In this document: piece by piece, positions 1 through 13,867 of the stretch
How positions within the stretch are numbered: position 1 is the first letter of the stretch
Layout: each line of letters starts with the position of its first letter
Origin: Microthyrium microscopicum
Taxonomy: Eukaryota > Ascomycota > Dothideomycetes > Microthyriales > Microthyriaceae
Assembly (NCBI GenBank): GCA_010405405.1
Contig: MU004243.1
Span: 1,064,761 to 1,109,173 of the forward strand
Direction of reading: 5' to 3'
Length of the DNA stretch: 44,413 bases
Notes under the pieces: model-generated
Told to the model about the DNA's origin: nothing
What the model saw: the letters and a program-made list of their open reading frames with translations, nothing else
Databases searched by the model: none
Program-made: the position numbers and the translations under genes

Positions 1-3000
1 TTATTATAATTAGTATACTTAATCTTATATTATAGCTTCTTATATTAATTAGTAAAGTAGCTATTAATAATAGCGTTAATAGACTATTTATTATTGTTTA
101 TAGTTTCTCTAATAACTACTAGTAGTAGATTAGTATACTTAAGTAGCTTAGCGTCGTCTATAATATAGTAAAGAACCTAGGCATAGAAGATATTATATAT
201 CTTTATAGAAGAGAGAAGATTAAGTTTATAGATAATAGTATTAATTTTCTTAATTATACGAAAGGAGCCTATATTCTTATCGTCTAGAGTCTTTAAAGGA
301 TATAAAGTAGAGTAGTTCTATATATCTAAGTAAACCTAGTTGCCTAGTACTAAGTCTAGGGCTACGTAATAATAATAATTAGTATATTCTATCTATTAAG
401 CTTATACCTAGATTAATTACTCTATTAAGTAATTATATATTTTAGTATAACCTATCTATATTATATCTATATTAATAGCTTCCTTATTAGTAGCTATAAA
501 GGCATTTATAGGTTTTAGGAAGTAATATAAGAACTTAAGACCTAATTAAGGGTTAAATTTATTTTAAGCTTTAAAGAATATAACTCCTATAGTAGTATTT
601 ATAATAGAATTAACTACGAATTTAGTAAAGGATAGAAGGGCTACTTAGTTATTTTAATTCTAGTTAATAAATATACGTAAAAATTGCTTAAGTATAGTAA
701 TTAAGATTTCTATTATGCTATTAATCTTAGAGTAAAATACTATACTAAGACGAAATATTATGCCTATATATTTATATAAGTACTTTTAGAATATAAAAAT
801 AAATTAGCTACTATAGTCTAAAAGAATTATTAATAGCTAGCTAATAAGCTTCTATATATAGTTAATAAAGGCTAGTACTATTAAGTCTATAAATAAGTCT
901 AGTAGTAGGATAAAATGCTAGGTCTATATATATTAATTAATAACTACTATAACGTATTAATAAATTATACCTTAGTATAAATAGTAAGGTAGTAAGATAG
1001 TAAAGTTAATAAAGATATCTAACTATATACGCTTAGGAAAAGAAAATTAACGTAGAAAACCTTACTTCTTTTAGTAAATAGGTTTAGTAAATATATATTT
1101 ATAGCCTTTAATAAAGCTCTTAACATCCTATAATATTTTAAGCTACTAGTAATCTTCTTATAGGCGATAGTAAGTTATTACTATTTTACTATAGCTTATA
1201 GCTTTATAGCTATATATACTCTATATAGCGTAACGCTAAAGCTTACCTTAAGGAATAAAGATCTAGTTATAGTAGAGAATTATCTTATTAGTAGCTACTA
1301 TATAGTCTCTAAGCTTAATCTATTCTTACTCTAGAGTACTAAAGAGTAAAAAGAGCTAGTAGTTAGTCTTAGTATAGTAAATAGTAATTATTATTTTGTT
1401 ATACTCTACTACGTTTATAATATTCTATAGGAATTAGTTACTATTAAAATCTAGAGATAAGTTATCTTTTAAAGAATTAAGTAGCTTACTCTTAGGCGTT
1501 TTATTATTACTAAGAGACTCTCCTATAGAATTAAGTAGCTTACCTATAAGATTAGAAATATTTAACTTATTTTAAGTAATAGTAGCTAAGTATAGTATTA
1601 AGAAGTAGGTAGGTTTAATAAGTAATATAGCTAGCTTTACTACGTATTTTATATTAAATTAGTATAGAAATAGTAAAGATTAGATCTATTAAGAAACGTA
1701 AGAGTCGTTATTACTTTATAAAATATCTTATAACTAATAGGTAAGGGTATCTACTTTTCTATTAGCTATACCTAGGTAGTACTTTATCTTAAAGTAAAAT
1801 TAGGAGAGGAACTTAGCTTATTTAGCTTATTATTAAGAGAGATATTTTATTATTATAAACGTTTAAAGGTTATAGTAATTAGAGAATACTTAAATAGAGT
1901 TAATAGAGCTAAATAGCTCTAGTTTCTACTCTTTAAATATATAAATAATAGCTAGAAGCTCTTTATTATAAATATTATAATTATATTCTACTAGGATTAT
2001 CTTTTTTAAGAAATATATAACTAGGTAAAGCTTCCTATTATTACCTTTTTAAGAGAGAACTATAGCATAAACCTAATTTAAGGTATCTATCTTTAGCTAT
2101 ATTTCTTTTATATAGTTAAAGTAATATAATATCTTAATAGACGTAAAGTCTTACTTTAGCTTCTTAAATATACGTTCCTCTAGCCTATTAAGGTCCTAAG
2201 GAAAGATTACTATAGCGTCCTTCTTTATAAGTACTATTAGTAGTATTATAGTCTTTAAATATTTAAGAATAAATTAGTAGTAGAAGTTAATAAAGCTAAG
2301 AAAAGCTTAAATATCTTTTACTAAAGAGGAACGTTACTAGTTAACTACGCTTTAAACCTTCTTTAAGTCTATCTTAATATCTTTAGTAGTAATAATTAAG
2401 CTAAGGTATTTAACTTATTAAGTATTAAATTTATACTTCTAGATATTTAAGTATAATCCTACTTTATTTATTACTTTTAAGACTAGATAAGTATAGGTAG
2501 TATAGCTAGCTTTAGTATTACTAAAGACTAATAGATTATTTATATAGCCTATAATGAAGTTATCTAGGTAATTAATTAAGATATAGTTAAGATAAGCTTA
2601 GAAGGTTCTTAAGGCTTTAGTAAGGCTAAAGGGTATAACTTTAAATTTATATAATTTATAATAAGTTAAGAATATAGTTTTATACTTATTACTAGGTTTA
2701 ATGTAGATATATATAAAGATAGTAATAACGTTAAATTTAGAGAAGTATTTTACGTAATAGATATAAGTAAGTATTTTTAGTAGCTATAAAGAGACGTTAT
2801 AATTCTTTTACGTAATCTTATTAAGTCTATAATAATTAATATAAACTTAAATTCCTCCTCCTAGCTTATATATATATAGTATTAGTATAGCGTAATATAA
2901 CTTACTAGCTTAAACTTAATCTTAACTAAGTATCTAATTAATGTATTATTTAATAATAAGGAATTCTTAGTAACCTAGGCTATTATAGTAATATTTAGAA

Positions 3001-6000
3001 ATTATAGCGTCTAGGATAATATTAATAGAGTAATTTTATTCGCTATAGTATAGTATAAATTTATTACCTAATTTTAGGTTAAAGACGTCTATATAATAGT
3101 AATATTTCTTTAATAGGCGTTTAAGAATCTCTTTTTATAAAAAAGGAGGCTTATTATACTTCTCTTACTATTTTTTAAAATCCTTAGGTAAGATTTTACC
3201 TAAGTTAATAGTAATATCTTCCTTTAGTATAAAATCTAGATTTAGAGGTTTCTTTTCTTTTTTATCTTTAAAATTATTAGGCTAGATTTTGCTAAATTGC
3301 TAGCTTTATTCTAGTAGTTTAATAAAGGTAATAGTACTAACTATAGTAACGTTCTTAAAGTAAGGATTAGTTAGGTTAACTAAATAGCCTTTATAGTCTA
3401 TAGAGATTAAGTAACTAGCTAGTAGGTAATATACTAAGTAGTAGTCTAAGTTAAAGTAGATTTGCTTCTTACCTCTTTTAAGAGTAACCTTATAGAGGTT
3501 AATCTAAGGGTTACTAAAGATAAGGTCATAGCTAGTAACGTTTATAATAAAGTAGTAGATTTATTTAATATACTCTCCTAGATAGATATTAACTATAGTA
3601 GCTTTATTAACTTTCGTAATAGCCTTATTATTAGCTAATTATATAATTTAGAGGGCAAAGAAATTAATAGTAAGGATCCTATATTATTTAATAAAGTTAG
3701 GGTAAATAATCTCTATTACTTTACTACTAGTATTTATAAAGATATTAATTTTTAAGTAGTAGCCTTATCTTAGAAAGATTATAGTACTAAAAGTAGTCTA
3801 TTAGTTGCTTACTATAGATATAGTAGCTACTTCTTAGGGACGAAAATTATATACTATAAAGGTAAGGAATATCTTAATAATAACTAGTTTAGTATTATTA
3901 AATATAATAGGCTCTAGGGATAATGCTTATTAGAGATTATCTTCTAGGCGCTAGATAGTCTTATTAACCTTATATTAGATTTATTCTTTAGAAAGAACTA
4001 GCTTAGGGTTAGGTTTCTTCTTCTTTTATTACTAATTATATGCTTCTTACTTATTTAGCTCCTTTGTACGTCTCTATAGAGGAGCTTTTAGTTTTTTATA
4101 TTATTATTATAATTATACTTATTATAATTATCCTTTATAGTTAGGAACTAAGGAGATTAAGTAATAATTTAATTATAGATAGTAGCAAACTCTATAATAA
4201 TAGTAGTAACCTTTAGTTAAATTTTAACGTCTAAAAGGGCGTCTCTATCTTTATATAGTATTAAGTTATGCTAATAACTATAGCCCTTCTTTCTATACTT
4301 TATATAATAATTATTAGCCTTTAAGGTATTATAGATATCTAAAGGGTAGTTAAACTTTAGTTTCTGTCTACTATCCTTAGCTACTAAACGATTATTATTA
4401 TTATAGCTTTACGAATTAGTAGAGAGGACGTATTTAATATAACGAGCTATAGTATATAAGCTCTTAAGGAAGTTAGTAAATATTTTTAATTTTATAAAGA
4501 GTACTCTCTCTATAAATTTTAAGAGTAGAAGAGAATATATTTTAATAATCTTATCTTAATTACTAAGCTTAGCTTCTTATAAGTTCTCTAAGAAGTAAGC
4601 TAAGAATTATTTAAGCTTCTTAGTAGGCTTTATTATAGCTTCTTAACTTTTAAGCTAAGTCTTAATAGTAATATAGCTATCTTTAATACTATACTTATAG
4701 TCTAAGTTAGACTATATCTTTACTATAAATAAATATAGGTTAATTAACTTATAATTACTTTGCTTATTAATAGTACTAAATGCTTAATCCTTTATTACTT
4801 CTTAGATGACTTAAATCTTAGAGACTTTTATAAGATAGACTTATATATTATTATTAAGGTAGTCTAATACTTTACCTTTTTAAGTATAGTACTTCTACTT
4901 ATCCTTTCTTAAGAAGAGTAAAGGCTTATTACCTTATACTTTAAGGAAAGAGGTACTACTAATTAAGTTAAGGTTAAAGAAGGAAGTAGTTTAACGTAAG
5001 TTTAGTACCCTTAGAAGTATATTTAAGTTAGGTTAGTCTATATTCTAAGCTAGAGAAGTCTAGTAGAATAGATTATTATCTACTAACTTATTATAATTAA
5101 GATAGGGATTAGTTACCTTAGTAGCTAAAAGTTTCTTTTAAAGAGCGTTAACCTAAGTTTAAAGGATAGTAGCTTTGTCTATCTTCTTTTATAGAGCCTT
5201 ATAGTATTTACTAATTTTATTAACGTAAGTAGTAAGTACTTCCTTAAGTAGATTATTATTATATTATAGTTTCTATACCTTTTAGCAAGTAGTTGTTACT
5301 TCCTTAAGTATAATAGTATTATCTTAAATTTACGCTTTAAGGTAAGTAATCTACTTTACGCATTTATTATTAGTTTTAGCTAAGTCTTATATCTTTCTTT
5401 AAGCTTCTAGAGCTTCTTCCTAGAGAGTATAGATTAAGTTTATATTATAAGTATTTATATTTTACTTAATTTTAAAGAAGTAGGCTATAATTTAAGAGGC
5501 TAATAATAAGGCATAAAGCTATATAACTAGGTTATCTAGAGTAAACTCCTCTTTTAGTAAATATTCTAAGTCTATACCTAATTTAATTAAGTAGTAAAAG
5601 TAATAGCAAAGATCTAGTTATTTTTCTTTATAATAGAGGTATATTCCTACGTCTTTTAGCTTGCTACCTTCTTTACTAAGCATCTTTTATACTTAAGTAG
5701 CTTAAAAGATTAGAGGGTTCTTATTAATAGTTAAAGTAACTAGTTAATTAAGGTCTACTACTATAAAATAGTAAGATATTAATATAGGTAGTACTCTAGA
5801 GCCTTTAGCTTACTAGCGTAGTTCTATTAGCTAATTATATATTTCTAGGAATAGTCTAGTATTATTATTAGGCTAGAAAAGAGCTAAATTTTAGTTATTT
5901 CCTAGGTTTATTTAATTTAGTAAAGTTATTTAACTAAGATTTAGAGGGGCGTTATCTTTAAGCGCCTTTTAGGTTTCCTTGCCTTTATAGCCTTATTCTA

Positions 6001-6889
6001 ATAAATAATTATCTTCTAACTTATCTTTATCTTCTAATAACGCTCTTAAGCTTAGTTCTAGTAGTTTTAATAGTCCTAATGCGCTTTCTACTAAATCTAC
6101 TACTTTCTAAGTAGCGTCTAGCTATACTATATCCTAAGTGTTAAGTCTACCTTAATACTTAGTACGTATAGTAAAGAAGTAACGTAACGAAGAAGAGTAA
6201 TGTGAGCGTATAGGAGATAAGGATTAACGCTAATTATTAGGCTAAGTATAAGTAACTAGGGATAGCAAACAAGCTAGACGACTATCTTAGGTTTAGGCCT
6301 ATTAGGTAAAAGCCTTATTAGCTATAGTTATAAATAATAAAGAAGGGTACTAGAAGAGAATGCTTATTTATTTAGCATATTTTAATAGTAAGAGTATTAA
6401 GTATAATTATAAGTATTTAGTAGTAGTATAGAAGATAAACTTTAGTATTCTATAGAACTAAAGATAAGGAGCAATTAACGCTTAGACTATTAATAGGTTA
6501 AAGAGTATTAAGGAATCCTAACGCTCTAATTAGATAAAGGGTTAGCAAAGCTAATAGATTTAGTAAATCTATAAAGGATTTTTAATAAGGTTTAAGACTA
6601 CGCGTGCAAGATATTAATCTATATAGGCGCTTCTTTAGAAGTAAATTCTAGGGTATATAGTATAAGCGCATAGATATTTAAATAGTTTATAGATTATATA
6701 ATAAGCTATAGAACTTAGGTAAGTAGATAATTAGATTGTATTCTAGAATCTATAAATAGGAGAGAAAGAAAAAAAGATCTAGAAGAGCTACAGATCTATA
6801 AGGAAAGTAAGTCTACTTAGTAGATTCTTAGGCGTGCTAACTTCCTTAAGTCTAGCGCGTAATCTTATAACAAGATCTCTCTCACAACA
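1..6889 (-). mobile_element. RIP-inactivated Ty3/Gypsy LTR retrotransposon, partial (3' part lies left of the window)
   Basis: The block is extremely TA-rich and nearly free of CA/TG, the expected result of C-to-T mutation at CpA on both strands by RIP. Read on the minus strand, a long frame broken only by TAA/TAG gives a recognisable Ty3/Gypsy reverse transcriptase (about 2270-3250). Downstream of it (1-2200) should lie RNase H and integrase, and upstream (about 4000-6100) protease and gag; these placements are inferred from normal Gypsy order, not from motifs I could read. The right edge is placed at about 6889, where the minus strand begins TGTTGTGAGAG, a plausible LTR start. The opposite end of that LTR may be the TGTGAGCG at 6201, giving an LTR of about 690 bp, but I could not confirm a primer-binding site. 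The other LTR is outside the window. Confidence 0.75.
2270..3250 (-). pseudogene. Gypsy reverse transcriptase domain, RIP-killed
   Basis: Reverse-complement translation gives, in order, a pre-RT segment (LPKDFKK, PPF, EILKRLLKKYYYYIDVF), then GGGILVYIDYYRLNKIT (family form GGGIRVCVDYRALNKIT), KYFSKFDVI, FLTYYKLYKFKVIPFSLTKA, then YLDNFI at the catalytic YLDDFI position, and the connection segment KYLSLIITTKDIKIDLKKV followed by AFLSFINFYY. Stop codons are TAA or TAG and fall where Gln or Trp is normal (for example in VVNWQR and VKDVQAFLGF). The second catalytic Asp reads as Asn, as GAC-to-AAC RIP would cause. The domain is recognised from the general Gypsy RT pattern; the element is not named. 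Confidence 0.85.
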
Positions 6890-9800
6890 CTACTATAAAG
6901 CCTATAAAGAGGAATCATTACAAGTAATTTAGATTTATAAATATTTTATTTATTTTAAATTAGAGTAAAATTTTTTATTTTTAAATTTTTAAAAAAAACA
7001 TATAGAGATTTTTTAATATAATTTATTTTAATTAAAACTATTTCTAATTTCTTAAATCTTAATATATTAAAATACTTTCTAAGATCTTAAAGGAATATAT
7101 AATAAATAAGACTTTATAAATAAGATAACCTATAAGTTAAAAATTTATACTATATATATATTACTATTTCTATTATTATTAATAAGAATTCTATCTCTAT
7201 AATTAGTATTTTTATAAATATAAATAAATATATTTATTTAAAAATAAGCTAAGTAGTAGAACTAAAAACTATTAAGCTAATTAAAAATAGTAGTAAAGAC
7301 TAGATTATATTAAAAGAATAAATAGCTATTAATAATTTATTATAAGTATAGCTAAAAAAAGGGTAAGTATTTTACTATAAATTACTAGTAAGTATTAGTT
7401 AAAACTTATAATTAAGTTTATATAATATTTAGCAAAAAAAGTATTAAATAGAGAGTAGATAGATAAGAAATTTCCTTATAATATATTATTAATAAAATAA
7501 TCTAAGTACTATTAATAAGAATAGCTAGTAGAAAGATAAATATATAACTAAATTAAGTTTTACTAATTATAAAAATCCTCTTTAGTAAAATAAAAATAAG
7601 AGTTAGAATCTTAGTAGATATATATAATTACGTAAAGAAAATTAAAGATAGTAAATCCTAAAAAGAAAATACTATTATTAAAAGTTTTATAACTTATATA
7701 AAAGGTAGTAAGAACTTTATTAAAGGAAGTAAAGTAAGTAGATATAACTTAAGATTATTAAACCTCTATCTAAAATAAATAAATATAATACTTAGAACTT
7801 ACTAATAAGTATTAAGTATTAGAGTTTAATTATATAGATATATAATATAACGTAAAAGGTATCTAATATTATTTCTAATTAGTAGTAACTTAATTATTAT
7901 TAAGAACTAGGTAAGCTTTTTTATTAATAAAGCTTAGAAAGCTTTTAATAAGTTAATAGTATAGATAGTAAAGATAATATTAAAAAGATAGTACTTTAGA
8001 GTAAAAGTTATAGAAAGTATTATATTAATATAATGCGTAAAGAGGAAGAGTAGAAATAGCTAAATAAGTATTATATAATAGCTTATATATATTAGGCTAT
8101 AATAAGCAAAGTTATTATCTTTTATATAAAACTATATAGTTATACTTAAAAAGAATAACTAGCTAAAAAACAATAAGGTAAAGAAGTTAAGCTAAGCTAA
8201 TATATATTATAATATTATTAATATTAATAATTACTTATATAAAAAGGTTAATATTTTACCTTCTATATTAAAAACTTAGTTATATCTATTAGTACTATTA
8301 AATTATTTATACTCTTTCTATAGAGGTAATAAAATCTTATCCTTATTCTAAGTAATTACCTTAATAGACTTATTTTAAAAAGAATATAGTTACTATTACT
8401 AAGAGAGGTAGGTACTAAGATACTATTTAGTTATTATTAATATTATATATACTAAGGTTTTAATACTAAATAGGATAAAATTAAGTAGAATTATAAGGCA
8501 ATTTTAGGCTCTAGTTCTATTATTCTTTTCTTAATATATTATAAATAAAATACTACTTTAATAATAACTTTAAATATTATATACTCTTTACGTATCTATA
8601 ATAAGATAGCCCTTACTCTTATTTAATTCTTTTATACTAGTACTAGCGCGATAAAAAATAGCTTAATTATTTAGTTACTATCTAATATTTATTATAAAGT
8701 ATATTTATAGTACTAAAATAGGCCTATTAACTAATAAATTAATAGTTACTTAATTACCTTTAAACTACTATAATGCTACTAAATCTCTCTTCTACTAAAG
8801 TATAATATCTATAGCGTAGAATAATAAATATTACTAAAGAAGTAATTTAAGCTATAGATAAAACTTTTTTTATTACTAACTTACTTTTAATTTCTACCTT
8901 CTATAATTCTAATAATAGCAAAATTAGCATTTATATTAGTAATATTATACGCTTCTTCTATACTTATATAGCTTACTATATTTACTATAAATAAAGTAGC
9001 TAAGACTTTTTATAGTTTAATACTATTAATTTTCTAAGAATATTTCCTCTTAATATATTTATTAACGTTATCTAGTTTTATAATAGCTACTATTTCTTAA
9101 TCTATTTTTTAAATATTTTCTTATACTACTAATATATTAAGTTATTATTTATTATAATTATATTAGCAATTTATAATCTATTTCTTAGTAATATTATAGT
9201 AAGTTCTTAGTGCTTAACTATTATATTTAGAAAAGAGATAAAAAACTAATATTTTTAATTTTAAAGGTCTATACTAATAATAGTTAGTTTATAAAATATT
9301 ATAGTTTACTAGTTAATTTAGTAGTTATAAATTTTTATACTAATATTCTTACTTCTTTCTATATAAATATATATATAAGCTAAGTTTTACTAATCTTAAC
9401 TTTAGGTAATAGCGTAGAGAACTTAATAATAATTAATTAATAGTAATAATAGGTTTAGATAGCTAAATAATAAATAGTTTATCTAGTATAATAAGAAATA
9501 AAGAAAGGTTTATAAAATTTACTTAGTTTAATAATAATATTAAATAAAATTTATATATTTTTACTTTATATATTTATTATTTATAATATAACTAAAATAA
9601 ATAATAGCTTTTATTATAGTAGTTACTCTATACTTTTTAAAAGATATAAAGTTAGCTTATTACTAGTTAAAAATTAAATATTATAAAGGTATAGCTAAAA
9701 AGCTAAAAAAAAAAATATAGTAAATATAGCGTAAGTATATATATAAAAATATAATAACCCTAACCTTAAAAAAATTAGAATTATAGCTTAATAAGAGAGT

Positions 9801-9910
9801 AGCACTTTAACTAAGTATTAATATAGGTTTAATTCTTACTAGTTCTAAAAGTTACTAGGTTAATTCTTATAGTTATTAATTTTTACTTTTTATCTTTTTT
9901 TGCTTTAGCT
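6890..9910. other. AT-rich RIP-degraded DNA, unassigned
   Basis: About 3 kb of very AT-rich sequence with the same CA/TG depletion as the Gypsy block. It shows no open frame of useful length and no domain I could read through the stops on either strand. It probably represents one or more older repeats, because stop density and AT content seem at least as high as in the neighbouring Gypsy element. The switch to normal base composition near 9910 is abrupt, within a few tens of bases. Confidence 0.6.
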
Positions 9911-10528
9911 AATCATTAGACCTAGTTCTTCTAGGCCTTTACGGAGTAGAGATTTATCGTGCTCCTATCTATTAGCCGATTTATTGTCCAATAAGATTCC
10001 CTGAATTAATGTTAGAGAGGAGCTAACTAAGTAGATCAGGTCTCTTCACTTTCGCATTTCAACTTTGGAAGAACTATAATACTATGTACTCTAGCAAACC
10101 GATTCGGACAGATCAAGATCCCGCGTATGCCAAATAAGTCAGTCAGTCCAGTCTAGCATGGAGAGCGACGCTTATCTTCTGCGGTTCCACCTGCAACCTA
10201 ACGTCATGCAATGATCTACACCACCATGAGGTATCGCCTACCTGTACAATTCCTAGACTAAATGAGAGCTACCTGTTAGAAGGTTTGACGACATCAAACC
10301 AATTACATATGTATTGGCTCCCGGCCTATCACCAACTTGCCTTGTTCAGTCTAAGCATGTTGTGCCCAAATATCACCAACTAGACGCTAAACACCAACGC
10401 TGTACCACGTTTATAAAGAACAAAGCCCGGGACTCTAAAAGAAAGCGCCGAACATCATATATCCTGATAACGCCGTTCGCCCATTACACTCTCAAGTAGC
10501 TTTGAGAATCCTTCTGAGAAATTAGAGT
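9911..10528. other. Intergenic: AT-isochore edge to MFS permease start
   Basis: Base composition returns to the genic level at about 9910. No gene is supported. A TATAAAG string near 10411 lies about 115 bp upstream of the permease ATG and could belong to its promoter, but nothing else decides this. The short frame at 10314-10499 has no recognisable content. Confidence 0.4.
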
Positions 10529-12098
10529 ATGGCAGAAAAGAAAGAAGGCGTGCAAACGCCAGAAAACATCAATACTCGAAATGAACTCGACGCTATGGCG
10601 AACATCCAAATCGACCATCACGCTGAAGCGAAACTGATCCGCAAGCTAGATTTACATATTATCCCTATTACTATGTTGCTGTATCTACTAAGTTTTCTCG
10701 ATCGCGTCAACATTGGAAACGCGCGGTAAGTACATACTGATATCCTGTCTCACACTTAAGCTGACAAAATCAGTCTATACGGCATGGAGGAGGACTTGGG
10801 CCTGGTAGGCGACCAATACCAAACCGCCGTCTCAATCCTCTTCGTAACCTATCTTCTCTCTGAAGTCCCCTCTAACTTGCTGCTCAAATACCTGCGCCCA
10901 TCACGCTGGATATCCTTCATCGCCACGTCCTGGGGCATCATCGCCACGCTTTCTGGCCTGACGCACAACTACGCTGGGCTCATTGTAACACGCCTGCTAC
11001 TTGGTCTCGTGGAAGGAGGGCTGTTTCCGGGCATGGCTATATATCTGACCATGTTCTACACCAAGCGGGAGTTGGCGCTACGGATTGGGTATCTATTCGT
11101 CAGCGCTGCGATTGCCGGCGCATGTGGAGGATTGCTAGCGTTTGGAATCGGTTATATGGATGGCGTAGCGGGTCAACGTGGATGGCGCTGGATATTCATA
11201 CTCGAGGGTATACCCACATTCGTGCTCGGCATAGTGACGTGGTTCTTCCTGGCTGATAACCCGGAAACCGCGTGGTATTTGAGTGCAGACGAGAAAGAAC
11301 TGATGGTTTTGAAACGACGCCGGGAAGTCGGACAGACGGCGTCTGCCCAAGAATTTCACTGGGACGATGCAAAGCTTGGATTTAGAGATTGGAAGATATA
11401 TGCGTTCTGTGCAGCGCAGTTTGGCGGCGATACCATGCTCTATGGATTTTCGACCTTTCTGCCGACAATCATTACAGGGATCGATCCGCATTTCAAACCG
11501 GCCATTGTGCAGGTGCTTACAATTCCGTGTTATGCGCTTGGGGCTGTAACGTATCTTGGTGTTGCATGGTTGTCGGATCGGCATCAGAGAAGAGGATATT
11601 ACACTTGTGGTCTAGGACTTGTAAGCATCATTGGCTATGCAATGCTCATCAGCAATAGTCCAGCTTCTGTCCACTACGCAGGATGCTTTTTGGTAGCCAT
11701 GGGATTGTACGTGTTGGTGGGAATTCCGCTGGCTTGGCTGCCTTCGAATAATCCGCGCTATGGAAAGCGGACAGTTGCATCAGGGCTTCAGTTGACAATC
11801 GGGAACGCCTCTGGAGTAATGGCGCCATTTGTAGGTGAGCATCCACAACGCAGTCGCATAGCTAATGTTTTTCAAGCTCTACAAGTCTGGTGAAGGCCCT
11901 CGATACACTCGGGGTCACGCTGTAACGATGGCCTTGGTGGCATTCGCAGTCGTCGTTTATGGGACTATCGCGTCTTACTTTTCCAGGGCAAACCGTCGTA
12001 GAGAGCAAGGGTTGGAGGATGAAAAATATGCGCATCTGACTGACGAGGCTCTAGAAGAGCTTGGTGATCGAAATCCACGATTTGTCTTTACCTGGTAG
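10529..12098 (+). CDS. MFS permease, Dal5/Tna1-type anion:cation symporter family
   Basis: Exons 10529-10725, 10774-11830 and 11877-12098 join in frame to a 491-residue protein, the usual length for this family. Introns are 48 and 46 bp, the second with a CTAAT branch site. The N-terminus is short and hydrophilic. TM1 ends in the family motif DRVNIGNAR (residues 58-66), followed by LYGMEEDLGL. Also visible are RLLLGLVEGGLFPGMAIYL with the following FYTKRE, and near the end APFLYKSGEGPRYTRGHAV, typical of allantoate/nicotinate-type permeases. About 12 membrane segments are expected. The plasma membrane probably imports a carboxylate or small organic anion; the substrate cannot be told from sequence. 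Its stop lies 45 bp from the stop of the convergent gene. No disabling change is visible although it is the first gene after the AT-rich block. Confidence 0.93.
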
Positions 12099-12143
12099 CT
12101 CTGAAGTAAAGACCCAATCCATTCCAATTATTATTGAAATGGA

Positions 12144-13401
12144 TCATCCATGCAGCCATTCAACAGATCGACATCGATCAACCAATCGAAGCGTTGTCTC
12201 ATCCAGCGGTGCAAAGTGAATAAACCCTCCAGCTCGGCGACCGCTGAGAATATCGAGAGTGTCAAGGATTTCAGCGCCTTTGTAGCCCATACCAGGGCGT
12301 CGTAACTGGCTATTTTCAAGCAAGTTGTGGAGAACGCGCAAATACGTGTGACGCAAGGCCTGGGTCATAGCTGCGCTGTCTGAGGGCATATCATCATCGT
12401 CTGCAGGCAGATCCAATAGATTCCGTAAAACTACGTCCAGCAGGACATGAAGATCATTGGTGTAGAAGTATTCCGCAGTGCTGCTCGTAGCGAACACCAG
12501 ATAAAGAAGCTTCAATATTTGTATTTGCAAAATCGCTTCCTTTTCACGATTTATCAAGAGAATGATGGTTTGGCCAAAAGTTTTGTAAGATGCCGAGTGT
12601 GTTCCAATTGCTTTGATGACTCGATTTGTTAAGTGAGCCGATCCATTTGGTAGTCCAGGCGGTGGTGGCTGAGATGACACTACCATGTATTGCTCGTTAA
12701 GGACTAGTAACACGCGAATGATACTATAATGGAATGGGTCTGCAACATCACCAGACATACTCTCTATCATGGAGAAAAGAGACAGAACAAATGCATCATC
12801 CACTGATGCAAGCTCGAGCCATTCCAGGGTAAAGATTCTTGCTTGTTCGTAGATCAGATCTAGCAGGATCATGAAGAGTTCGGAGTGTTCGCCATTCTGG
12901 CCAAAGGTATGTATGAGCTCAACTAGTCGAGGAAATCCGCCTTCATCTCTGATCATCTCAAAGGTTGGATCTTGCTGCCGGCCATCAAGTAGTAGAAGGG
13001 CTGCACATATATGCAATATTGCCGGGTCGTCTTCTTGTAGTAGAACATAGACGAATTGCCGTCTAACATATTCTTCTTGCTGAGTGAAAACGGCTGCAGT
13101 ACGAAGCTGATATACGCATCGTGAGACTTCATCATCTGATGCAAGATATTCGGCTGGTATTCTTTAGCCCAAAATGACCACCTCAGCATTCCTGGCTAAT
13201 TTACCTTTATAAGTCACAATGAGTGATAGGAAGGATCGCAGGCAGTTATCTATAGATTCGGGGGTGGTACAAGGAGTGGACAAAACGTCGCTAAGAGCTA
13301 GTTATCGTGTGAGTAGTTGCAAGAACCATGATCAGACGTTGGAACGCACCATCCCAGAATTGATCGGCAGATTCAACTTGATACGAGATATCGGGTTCCA
13401 T
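12144..13401 (-). CDS. SPIN90/Ldb17/Dip1-type actin regulator (SPIN90 leucine-rich domain, DUF2013)
   Basis: Exons 13401-13350, 13297-13205 and 13153-12144 join in frame to 384 residues from ATG 13401. Introns are 52 bp (GTGCGT donor) and 51 bp (GTAAAT donor). The N-terminus reads FWDALSDVLSTPC, then LRSFLSLIVTYKAEYLA, RRQFVYVLLQEDDPAILHI and ALLLLDGR. The core includes NEQYMV, NRVIKAIG, YKTFGQTIILLINRE, STAEYFYTNDLHVLLDVVLRNLLDLP and LRHTYLRVLHNLLENSQLR, which match the conserved armadillo-like domain of this family. Known members bind Arp2/3 complex and start unbranched actin filaments at endocytic sites. The protein ends shortly after TLRLVDRCRSVEWLHG with no proline-rich tail, unlike budding-yeast Ldb17 but close in length to fission-yeast Dip1. 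Whether this is the sole genomic copy cannot be seen here. Confidence 0.9.
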
Positions 13402-13867
13402 TTTCAAGCCACTCAATGTTATTAGGCCAGATGAGATTGTATGTCAGAGACATGATCGGGAGGTCAGACTGGATGGAAGACTCCGGGGTAACGAAGGCCG
13501 ATAGATTCGGTGCTTGTGCAAAGTAACAGATAAAACTGCAGGGCACGAGATAGCCGTCAGATGAGGACAAGAAAGTGGTAAGAAAGCATTCTGGTCTGAA
13601 GCGGAGAGCAGAAATTGGTGCGTGATGGTAGAAGTGAAGTGTGTAGTACCATAATGGAGAGGGTCAGCCCGTGAATTCCTAGGTTTTTGACTCCACATTT
13701 ACTGCGGATTTTGACTGTCGATCTACTCTGGAATTAGCCTAGTCCCTGAGATCTATCTTGACTTCAACATCCAATCAAATAACTTTGACGTTAACTCAAC
13801 CTTTGCACCATTCTAAAACAGGTTAGTAGTAGGTCAGCATGAGAAGTAAAAGTGGAGTGCAAGTCAA

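Noticed and set aside
10314-10499. 61-codon plus-strand frame before the MFS permease
   Set aside because: No recognisable domain or signal peptide and no splice continuation; it lies in the expected promoter/leader.
13444-13698. 84-codon minus-strand frame upstream of the SPIN90-type gene
   Set aside because: The gene is complete from ATG 13401 with the conserved N-terminal motif; this frame has no family features and is likely leader sequence.
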